Below, one piece after another: positions 46,367 through 56,900 of a stretch of DNA of 64,000 nucleotides. Position 1 is the first letter of the stretch, and every line of letters begins with the position of its first letter. This DNA comes from Toxoplasma gondii ME49 (taxonomy: Eukaryota; Apicomplexa; Conoidasida; Eucoccidiorida; Sarcocystidae), in assembly GCF_000006565.2 (NCBI RefSeq), contig NC_031472.1, positions 773,227 through 837,226 on the forward strand, in the 5' to 3' direction. The notes under the pieces are model-generated. The model ran no database searches. It was not told where the DNA came from and saw only the letters and a list, made by a program, of their open reading frames with translations. Made by a program: the position numbers and the translations under genes.

Positions 46367-46945
46367 ATGCCGACAACTGGTGCGGGTGAAATGATGATTG
46401 TTCTCAGGATGCCGTCGGACCTAGAGACAATGCGGGCAATTCAGCGCCACATTCCTGCAGGATGTAGTTTCCTCTGGTTGATTTCTACTGCTCTGTGGCT
46501 GATCATGGCAGTACAGACACGTTTCGTCGACGGTGCCTCAGAAAATCCAGACATTGTTCTTTCCTCTCGAGTAGCGAATCTCCAACAAGCAATGAGAGGA
46601 GTACGCGCAGCAGCGAGACAACTCACAAATGCACGACAAGCTCACGCCGATACCTTTCAGTTGTTTATCCAAGAAAAACGGTCCATGCAAGCTCAACAAA
46701 GTGTGGATTTGGCGAGACTGCAGTCTCTGAGGGAAGGAGTACAGAGCGCAGCGGCCAATATCACAGAGAAGAAGATGCAGCTGGCCAGCAAGCTAGGGGA
46801 GCAAAAACAATGTATGGAGGCAGCTAGGGTCGCGGTCGCGACTGGACGCGCCGAGCCCGGACTACGAACGCAAGCCCTGCGACAACTACGCCGCGGTCAT
46901 CATATCGCAAAAGAAGCCGAAGACACCCTAATAAACTCGACATAA
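46367..46945 (+). CDS. Hypothetical membrane-anchored coiled-coil protein
   Basis: The ATG at 46367 (others at 46391 and 46394) opens a frame to TAA at 46943-46945, 192 codons. A ~19-residue hydrophobic stretch (CSFLWLISTALWLIMAVQT) near the N terminus could be a signal anchor. The remaining ~140 residues are strongly helical and rich in Ala, Gln, Arg and Glu (NLQQAMRGVRAAARQL; EKKMQLASKLGEQKQ). An ATG-started ORF in another frame at 46207-46389 (VPVPSGRIFQ ... ) overlaps the start and may be a spliced 5' exon. No family recognised. The long helical composition makes chance unlikely, but expression is unproven. Confidence 0.4.
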   Translation: MPTTGAGEMMIVLRMPSDLETMRAIQRHIPAGCSFLWLISTALWLIMAVQTRFVDGASENPDIVLSSRVANLQQAMRGVRAAARQLTNARQAHADTFQLFIQEKRSMQAQQSVDLARLQSLREGVQSAAANITEKKMQLASKLGEQKQCMEAARVAVATGRAEPGLRTQALRQLRRGHHIAKEAEDTLINST

Positions 46946-49900
46946 TTTTGAACTTCGTAACGGCACTCCTCAGCTTTCATATCGTGCACATCACTGATGT
47001 GCCATGACCGAAGGAAGCTGGTCGGTGGGATTCTTCGACAGAACATGCAAACCAGTGATACTCATGTTTTCGTTCCGGCTCTCCACCAAAGTGCAGAGAT
47101 GACATGGGATCGGCAAGACTCGTCTATTTTGCAGCAATGTTCCTGTGGACAATTCATGGCAACTGCAAACGAATGCCGAAAGGTATTGCGCCAATTCGAG
47201 TTACGTGTCCTCGACACAAATGGACCGCCGCTCACCGTAGTTCTGTACAGTACAATGGCATATGCTCGTGTGGTGGGCGGTCTCGAAACCATTGTCTGAC
47301 GGAATAAGTTCGTCTCTGATCTGAATTTGGTCGTGTGCTTGTGGTAGTGGAGTGAAAATGGAACGATAGTTGTCGCAGATTGCAGTTTCCGCCACCTTGT
47401 ATCACTGCGTAGGGGTTATGTCTCGGCTAGTTCATAGCCGGGGTCTGTTTATGAAGATGTGTTGATGCATCGATGCCGGTGCTGTCAGCCTGCGACCTGG
47501 CATTCTTATCCGAGCTGAACTGCCGAGGAGGGCATGGCTGAAGAAGTGGCAAAAAACGAAGGAGGATCGTGGACGCGGTCGTCCCTAACAAGCATGCAAG
47601 CGCTTGCTGCTTCAGATGGGTTATCAGTGATGCTCTTTCGGCGTTGTGCCCGAGAAGCAACCGTCAGTGTTGGTAACTCAGCCAGGGTGGGCTGTTAGAT
47701 GCAGTTGCATATGCAAGATTCAATCGTTCAAGAATCGGTCTGATTATGTTTAACGGTGATTGTCATAGAGCGACTTACACGCTGAAGCGGTACTGCCTGA
47801 CGGCATTCTGAATTCATTCGACTGCCGTGGCATCACCTATGCCCTGTCGTGTACGATATCGAATAGCCTCGTACCTATAATACAACTCGTTCCATTTCGG
47901 AGCGTTCGAGTATGGGAAGATAAGAACATATTCTGCCAAAGCCCCATACTCTGCGCCCCAGCGTGGCTACGGTACAGCCGATTCTTATCGGAGTGTGTGC
48001 AGCTAAGGCGTATGCTCACGCATTTCTCACTAACAAAGAATGCGCAAGCTTCTGACAGGATCGTTCCCGTGTGCGTTAGAAACAATATAATTTGCCCAAT
48101 CAAGACGTGGGAGCGATCGGCAAGGTGAGAGTGTATGCGTGCCACAATTTGGCAACAACCAGTCTCATACAATCTTTTGAGAATTCCTGGATCGGATGCT
48201 ACCGCTGTTAGTGGCGGGCATTCCCGACTTTAGCGCATTTGTGAAGCCACAACACCAGAGCAAATACTTCCCCTCTTCCAAGCCGTGAGTAAGGACTCGT
48301 CACCTACAGGCGACGTTATCGTCAAGAAGGATGTGGAAGATGCTTGTTCATGAGGAATGGTCCGAAGAAGAGGCAAGTGGAAAGACAGACACGAGCGTTC
48401 CTCTGAAACGCCAATGAAAATTGTATCTATAGTCGCGGGCGTCTCTATACTCACGAAGAACGCAGGCTTCCTCATCTCTGTTTGCCGTAGGAAACATGAA
48501 CACAAACATTCAGCGGCACAGCGGCATCCTCTTGCATCGCTTGAAAGCAACGAATCCGCACTATGATTTGAAAAGTCGGAATAAACCCACGAATTGCTTT
48601 CTAATCGCGTGGATACGCCGTATGACTTAGCATTTTACTTTGGGAAGGCGGTCGTGTGACGCCCGTGACGTCCCCAATGGACTTGAGTATGTAAAAAGAG
48701 TTATTCGACACAAGAACACGGATTAAGTCTGTCGTGACAATATTCCATCCAAATGATGTGTGAAGGATGGAATGATGGGTAAGACAAGCCGCAGCTTTTG
48801 TGGCTGTCACAAGATTTTCCGTGGCTTTCTCCACTCATATTACCATGTACGATGAATACGTAGCATCACGGTCAGCGGATCGTCTTTGGGTTTAAACACA
48901 TATAACTTCACGAGTCTTCCGAAAACACGTTTTCGTCATCTGCAGAGACCGCGTACAGCATGAACTGTGCCGCGCGTGAGATATCCTATGATTCCTTGCG
49001 ATGTGCGCACCATACTGGACTGGTTGCCCTACTTTACTACAGAACCGCTTAAAGACGCTTTGAAAGATATAGGCATGAAATTGCATATGTCCTCTTGGGG
49101 TTATTTGCTTCGGAAGATGCAAAAACACAGTTGCCTGTGTTGCCTGTGTACGACGGCAACAGCTTCGGTGAGTATTCCGACGTCGACGCTCCATCCCCCC
49201 CGAAAATAAAATGCCACCGTTTAAAAGTTCCGCTTGAAAAACAGGGTTTCGATGTCCAGTTAAGCACATCTCAGCACAATTTGCACAGTTCATCCCTCTA
49301 TCAAGCCTTCTACACCATCTCATTCAGCGAGCTCCACCACCATATTCAGAAAAGGCACAGTCGATTCCGTTATTGACTGTCTGAACAGACGGCAGTACGA
49401 AACTGAAAGCACTTAGTTGCTCATTGAACATGCATATCTTGAAATTTGAAAGCGCCGAGATGCCTGCCGTGCTCCCATTGGAGCAAGCGTCAAGATGAGT
49501 GCGGCAGCTGCCTGCGTTGCAGCCGTGCTCGATCCTAAACTCTTTTTGTGGTCCTTTCCACTCAGAACCTGTTCACTTTTTCCAATGCGTGCTTCCCGAC
49601 TGCGGCACTTTGGGGAGAGATTTCTTCATCCTTCACAGAGCGAATGCACGACTTCTTTCCTTTTTCTTGGCTCCTGTCGAAGTTTGCCCGGAACCCCAAC
49701 ACACTCCTCCCTCACTGTTCGTCAACAAGTTCACTTACGGGCCTGCTCGTACAAGTGTTCCGGACTCTCAACTGAGCAGCTAAATCCCCACAACGGGGAC
49801 GGTTTTTGTCCTCATGCTGTTCCTTTCACCTGTTGCATTCTTCCCTTCTTTGCATGAAACACAGAATTCTGATCTGTCGTTGAACATCGCAACACGCGTG

Positions 49901-50894
49901 GCCATTGAAGGACACAATTGTCTCGCAGCCGTCGGCAAACCACCATTAACGGAACACACGCCTGCGCTCTGCAGCCACGCAGACTGCAAAGGAACTTGCA
50001 GGTGTAAAGCTAGTGCCGCTTTTCCAAAACAGGAGCTGGAAGAAACTAATGAGGAATCTCGAACCCGTGACCCGGGTTACCCCAGCGAGCCTCCTGGAAG
50101 AACCAAGACGTCGATATACTGACGTGACTTTTCTCACGCGTTTGCCGCGTGTCGGTCCTGCGAGTTTGTCGCTTTCTCTTCGTTTCTCGTCTTCTTGTCG
50201 TTTCAGCATTTCTCGGGTGAGTTGGTCGGTCGCTTCCACTCTCGCTTTTCGGGACAGTTTCTCCCCGTGGAGGGGTCCAGCCGAGTGTTCTTTGGTCCAG
50301 GGGCTCCCGCGTACATCGTTTTCCTGCTACGAAAAGGCGTTTCCGTCCGTTTTTAATTCCGTCTTCTTTTCGCGTCAACCGCATCTATCCGTTTTGCTTC
50401 TTTGCATCTTTTCAGTGTCACTCTCTCTTTTCCGTGAGAGGAGCTTAGGAGGGACGGTTTGTTTGAGCCGAGTTCGCAGCAGCTGGCGACCCCGCCGACT
50501 TTTTCACGCGCGACGCATGCAAGCGCAGCGATCTCCGTGTCGAAGAGTTTTTCAGGACGCCAGAATCCTTGTTCTTGAAGCTTTCTTGACACAGAACCAT
50601 CACGCGTGTGTGTTCGACACTCTTTCGCCTTCCAGCAGCCCAGGACTGCGGCGTACAAACGCCGCGCCGACGCCCGTTGCCTTTCGGCCGTTGTTTGACT
50701 CCCCGCCGACTCTAACTCTTCCCATCTACGCCTCTGTCTCGAACTTTCGTACCGGTGAAGAGGAAGCGAACAGGAAGGAGGCCAACCTCTCGATTGACAG
50801 GAGAAACCGAGAGGAGTTTCGTGGTGGGGGCGCGGGGCCGAAAAAAAGTCAGCCTAGCAGGGGCTCGCCGCGTGGAAGGCCGCACTCCGACACC

Positions 50895-50933
50895 ATGGAC
50901 AGGGAAACGATGAACGCAGCTTCGTCCCTGTAG
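50895..50933 (+). promoter_or_regulatory. Upstream ORF before the fusion gene
   Basis: CACCATGG starts a 12-codon ORF (MDRETMNAASSL) ending in TAG 62 bases before the main ATG at 50996. The context is as good as that of the main start. If present in the mature transcript, it could limit translation of the fusion protein. Confidence 0.35.
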
Positions 50934-50995
50934 GTGGACAACGTCTACAGCAGCGAACATCCAGAAACACAAGCGCTTCGTCCTTTTGTCCAACG

Positions 50996-53900
50996 ATGTG
51001 CCGACTGACATGCGTCATCACGAGCGGCCAGCCGCTGCTTCTGGCGGATATTTTGACGCGCCCTCGGATGGGCATTATCCACCAGTCCTTCAACTGCAAG
51101 GTAACTGAACCCCCATTTTTCGTCTTTTCTCCCTCTGCATACTCTCTCTGCTCTCGTCTGATTTCTTTTCTGGCTGCGCTGTCGCTTGCCTTCCTGGATC
51201 TCCTCTCGCGTTCTTTCGGTGTCTTCCGCCCCGCCGGTTCGTCTCAAAAACTGTCATCCTCCCCTTCCCTTCTCTTTCAGTCTGTCTTTCCATTCCTATG
51301 CTGTCTCTCGTCTGCCTCCTTGCCCTTGCATACGCTGATGTTTTTCTCCTCATCTCCCTATTCTTCCTTCCCGTCTCCAGATTCGTGTCTCCATCTCCAC
51401 TTTACCTCTTCTCCTTTTCTGCTTCTCGTCTCCACTCCCCCCTATCACATATGTGGACTCTTCGAAGCCTTTCCGGCTTCCCCGTCCGCCGCCTTGCTTC
51501 TCTACCTTTCTCTGTCTCGCTTTCCTCTCGTCTCTCTCTGTTTCTCCCTTCCCTGTCGTTCGCAAAAAAAAAGATGTCCTGGAAAACAAGAACTAAAACA
51601 GGTGGGGCCTTAGCGTCCAGATACAGTGCTCCAGAAGCATCTTGTGCATTCGATAGCGCTCAACCGCCAGTCAGCGAAGGAACACGGTCGCAATAAATAG
51701 CGCGTTGCTGCTGCTACGAGAACTTCCAGCAGGCACAAACCGTACGAGGATTACGATCTTCTTTGTCCATCTGCGCATCTTATGTGACACTCGGTTTACT
51801 CCTCAGGAACGGCTTCCCCACCGAACTATCCGTCAAGCGTATCAGCAGGCGTCTCTCAATGGAGACGGCTTCGGAGTAGGGTGGTACTCGTCGCCTTCTT
51901 GTCTTGCCCACACGGCAGCGTGCTACGAGGAGGACTCCTTCGACTCTCACGCCTACGACTGCATGCGGGAGACAAGCATTTCGGCGAACGGAGACAGAGC
52001 AACTCCCGCCATCACTGACAGGAACGACCCTGGAGAGCGACGCCGAACTCAGCCACTCACCTCCGCAGCTGTCGGAGACGCAGAGCCCTGTGTCTTCACT
52101 TCTCTCAAGCCTGCGTGGGCAGACCGGAATCTCTTCATTCTCGCTGAGAAGGTGAGTTCCGAATGCAGCATAACTGCCGATCGCACCTTCTGTGTTCTTT
52201 CTTCTTTTCGACGACGCGGCTTCTTGGTGTCACTGGTTCTTCGCTTTCTTGCCCCGACCTCACCTGCATCACAGTCCTCTTTTCCTGAAGCGCTTAATGA
52301 TTTCTCTTTCCTGTCTTCTCGCCGGTTTCAGCGACATAGAGGCAGCGATGTCGTACACCCCTTCCGCCGCCGTGTGACTCTCTGCCTTCTCGCAGCGTTT
52401 GGTTGCCTCGCAGGCGAAAGGGAACGTTCGATCTGTCGTTGAGTACACTCGTGTCTCTGGTTCATATCCCTTCTGTCTCGCTGTCGCATTGTCTCCTTTC
52501 GCTGCTTGCGTGCGACTTTGACAGATTGCCAGTCGCCTCATCTTCGCTCATGTGAGAGCTGCGAGCACCAATTTGACTGGCAGCTGCGCGAGCGCGGCGG
52601 CGAAGGCGATCTCTGCAGGCGAGGCCGAGAGCGGAGGTTTGCCTGCGTGGGCGACATGCAGCAGCAGTGTCAGCACCGAGCTCTGTTGCCACCCTTTCCG
52701 CTGTGGGAGATTTCTCTTCATGCACAATGGCGGCATCGGGGATTTCGAGAAAATTCGAAGGCAAGCCACCGTGCTTTCTCGTCCGTGTTCTGGTTCCATC
52801 TCTCCCTTTGCTTTTTCTCTCCTCCTCGTCCTCGTAGCTAGAGGCCTCTGTTTGGCAGGTCATGTCTGCAGAAAATTGGTGAGGATTTAGTTTCTTGTGT
52901 TGAGTAACTTCTCTGAACGGCGTCTGATTCGTCTTCCTATGCACAACGCACCAGCCCCGCGCGCTGTAAGTGGACGGGGACTTCGGTTCTTTCCTTTCTC
53001 TACCTTGTTCTTCCCCTCCATCTCGTCTCACCCTACACCTTGTGGCCTTCCACTTTTTACGTTTCTCTCCTTTCTTTTCTGTGAGGTGTCAAGAGGCTTC
53101 GTCAGAACACAGCACCTCCCGTTCCTGTCGCGCGTCTGGATTCTCTCGTCAGAGGCATGACTTCCAGAGCGTTCTTCGTGGGAAGCTGAGTCCTTTAATG
53201 TCTAGGGCATCTGATGTTCTGCGTCTGCTCAGGCCGCTGTTGTCGCTGCTTCCGGACCCCTTTTTCACTTATGCGATCACGAACAGCAGCATCGACAGCG
53301 TGTGTTTGTTCGCGCTCTTTCTCTCGCTGCTGCCCCACTCGCCTCTAGAGCCTTCGACGCCTGCGACGATGCGCAACGCTGTCGAGCAGATGATCAATGT
53401 GACATGCTGTCTTCTTGAAAAGTACAAGTGCACCTCCATCACGCTCTTGAACGTCGTCGTCACGGACGGCGCATGCGTCGTCGCGACGAAATTCGTCACG
53501 CGCGGCTGCGAGAGTCCGTGCGAGCGTTCTTGCCGCGGTCCTGAAGCTGTGGGCTCCAAACAGGGCGAAGCCGAGACTCGAAGGAGACACCTGCCGGCCG
53601 GCGGCGCGCGCGGTCCTGGGTCCGCGAAGCCCAAAGACGAAAAGCTCCCGGCGGTCTACTCGCAGTGGTATAAGGCGATGCTCGAGGCGACAGACGCCTG
53701 CGGAGAACAAGAACAGACTGGAGAGTTCGAGGAAGATGGTTGCCAAGCCGCGAGTCTCTACTTCGCCACGGGAACCTGCTGGCAGCAGCAGGGAGAAGAC
53801 CCCGAGAGCTTCGTCATGACACACTCCGACAAAAGGTATGCGCAGTTTGGTGGGCCGCCTGGAAAGGCGGCGACGGCGTTGTGCTGTGTGGACCCTCGGG

Positions 53901-56900
53901 AAGACAAAGCGAGCTTTTCAGGTGCATGCACGGCTTCGCACCTGGAAATGTCTTTTTCCTAGCTTCTTGCTCCACTTTAGGTTTTTTCTCTGTCGTCATG
54001 CGCCTCCCCTCGACACCTCGCTGTCTCGCGTTGCTTCCTTTTAATCAGCATCTTTTCATTTAGACGCGCTTCCGGTGGCACAACCCTACATACATGTATG
54101 CATGTTCTTTTAATATGACGTCCTTCTCGATTGGCACTGTCGCTTGACCACGGCTGTTCTTCTGTCGGGAGGGCGTTGTGTCTCACGGCGTGAGGTGTGG
54201 GGCTCGCTCGGACTCTTGGTCGCGCGTTACGGAGGCGGTTGCATGCGTTTATTTCTTCGTTTTGCGCCAGAAAGTCTGGGCACTCGGGTCTGACGTCTGA
54301 AACTCGCCTCTTCCTCGCGTGTTTGCAGAACCGACATCTGCATCGTGACGAGCGAGCCGTTGACTGCGAATCCCGACGACTGGATGGCGGTGCCTCGAAA
54401 TCACCTAGTTCTCATCACGCCGGCGATCGATTTGATGCTGCACCCCATCACGGTGTCGCTGTCGATGCCCCCGTATTTTTTCTTCGCGTCGTCTCCGTCA
54501 GTGTCCCCCTGGACACCGTCTCCCTTCGCGCATGTCGCATGCAACTCGCCCTGCGGCCCTCTGGTCCCTGTGAACGCGAGCGGCGCCTGCATGCGTGTCT
54601 GTCCGTTCCCAGCTTCATCGCAGTATGAGACGCACCTCGAGACCTGTTTCCTGAAGCAGGAAGAGCCAGAGTCCGTCGGGGACTCACCTGTCCCTCTATT
54701 TCCGTGTGGGGTGAAGCCGCTCTGTAGGGTCGAGGCCCCGCGCCCGGTGCCCGCTTGCATGCTCTCCCATCCCCAAGGGCTCGAGAAATCGGCGAAGTCT
54801 AACGCTTCTTCTTTGTTCGCGACCGAACACACAGACGCACGAGCCAGCGTTGTGTCCTCCCTCCCCAGTCCCGTCCAGACGCCACCGCCGCCTGTCGAGG
54901 ACGGCCTCGCCTTCTCTCCAGTGCCTGAACAGCCACCGCATGCATGGCCAGTGGTGTGCGCCTCAGCTTCGAGGCAGGCTGGGGGTCTGCAAGCGGCCTG
55001 CGTCAATGGCGTGGACCGCGAGAAGACTTCGACGAAGCCTCTCGCTGAGGCGTTCGCAGCTCGAGAAGGAGACCGGGAAATGGGGGCGTCGCAGGGCGAC
55101 CGGTTTGGCCGCTTTGGGGTCTCAGCCGCGAGTCGTTCGGATTCGAAACGCACGCAAAGGCGTCCAAGCTCTGGTGTCGGCGCCCTCGCACTCGACGCCT
55201 CGCCGCGCCCGTGTGAAAGTTCAGACTCCTTCCCAGACGACTGTTTGCCTGTCTGTCCTCAATCGTCTCCACCTTTTTGTTCAACTTCTTCCTCTTCACC
55301 TTCTGCGTCGTCTTCATCTTCGTCGTCTTCTGCCGATACTGTAGGGTCGACTGCACTGCAGTGCGGTTGTTCCGGGATCGTGCCAGTTGCGCGTGTGGAC
55401 TGTGTTTCGGCGGAGGAGGACCTCCCGGCATTTTTTGCATCTTCGCCTGCGTGGTACGCTGGGGCGCCCCTCTCCGCAGCTGCCTCCAGTTTTCGAGTAC
55501 TGAGTTCAGAAGAAGAAAATCTCCACGGTCATCGCGCGTTCTCGCCGTTGTCTCAAAGCGTCTCGCTGCCGCCCTTCCTCTCGTGCCCCTCGCCCCTGGT
55601 CTCGCTGTACGCACCCGGCGCGTTTCGCTCTGCGGCCTACTTCCCCCTCGTCCATACTCTCCGTGTCAGCCGCAGCGCCATTCTGAGCATGACGGCGGTG
55701 ACCGTCCGCTTCCACCTTGACACTTGCAGCTGCGCGTGTGGGGAGTCCTTCTCGCCGCTCGCGAGTGAGGACGCGACCTGCCTCGAGCCCGGAGCCGCGC
55801 CGCGCGCCGCGACGTCGGTGGAGCGCACGCAGAGCTCCGCCTCGAGGCTCACGCAGGCGAGACACACCCAGCAGTCCAGAGGTCTTTACCTCACTTGCAG
55901 ACTCCTGATTGCGGGTCGACAGGACGGCAGCATCACCGTCGTCGAAACTCCCTCTGCGTGTCTGTCGCGCCGCAGGTGCTTCCAAGCCCACACGGGCGGC
56001 GTCCTCAGCTTGAGCGCCTTCGCCGTGACTGCTGTTGTAGGGCCGACAAATGCGTCGAGAAAGTGCACGAGCGGGCGGCGGCGGCAGCCTCAGGACGATG
56101 GCGCGTCCGCCAAACACCAGAGAGAGGGCATGCGGAGGAGTTGCAGTGGAGAACGTCCAGAGAGAGAGGAGGGGGCGACGGAGACGCAACGGCTGCCAGA
56201 GAAGGCAGAGGCGACAGCGGGGCCCTCGAGCGATTCAGGGTATGTGTGTGTGTGTTGCCGGCGACTCCTTCCAAAGATTTATCTCGTCAGTGGAAGCAGT
56301 GATACGTCGGTCGCCCTCTGGGACATCTCCTCCCTTCTCCTCTCCTCTGCCGCCGCTGCGGCTGCCGCAGCCGTCGCCGCGCCTGTCTGGACACCCGCGA
56401 TGGGCGAAGAACAGAAGGGGCGGGAGTTGCGGCGAGACAACACGAACCATATCGAAGACGCAGAGACCGAGCTGGACGCGAACGACTTGTTAGCTCTCCG
56501 GATTCGCCTCAGACCCCACCAGGGAGACGTTCTCTCCGTGTCCGGGTACCCTGCCTTCGCGCAGTCGAACGAGCTCCTGGAAGTCGACGAAGGACTCGGC
56601 TCGCGGGAAGGAAGGCCGCGCTGTCGGCGACGGCGGCCTCGTACGGGCGGTGAAGAGGCCAGCGGCGGCGCGTCGCGACATGCGGTCCAACGCCTCTTGC
56701 GAGAGAGACGTGGTTTGCATGCGCTCGACTCAGGCGCAGGCTGCGTGTACACGTACTACCACTGTTCGCGGTGCTGCGACTTGTGGGGCCGGAGGCCGAC
56801 TCGGGCGTTGCGGGGCGGCCCGGACGATGCACATCGGTGGACAGAGACTGCGCGATCTCAGTCGTTTTCGTCACCCTTCGTCGCAGTGCCTTCGAAGGGC

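Larger units (their letters stand above)
43307..50995. other. Gene-poor block 2
   Basis: A 7.7-kb stretch with no gene I can name. Texture resembles gene-poor block 1: balanced composition, no (TA)n, short ORFs only. It contains a 52-bp tandem duplication (45293-45395), a candidate coiled-coil protein (46367-46945), and from ~50.1 kb a T/C-rich stretch that is probably promoter and 5' UTR of the fusion gene at 50996. Confidence 0.5.

Noticed and set aside
50050..50090. Possible tRNA on the minus strand (GGGTTCGAGATTCC)
   Set aside because: Only a T-loop-like word; no A box, anticodon stem or acceptor pairing at the right spacing.
43307..50900. Nuclear copies of mitochondrial DNA or a retroelement
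   Set aside because: No cytochrome-like, reverse-transcriptase or integrase motif and no terminal repeats were seen, although such fragments are common in coccidian genomes.
50013..50933. 306-codon ORF upstream of the fusion gene
   Set aside because: Starts with GTG rather than ATG, has Ser/Arg-rich shadow composition and ends before the amidotransferase start; judged to be 5' UTR or promoter.
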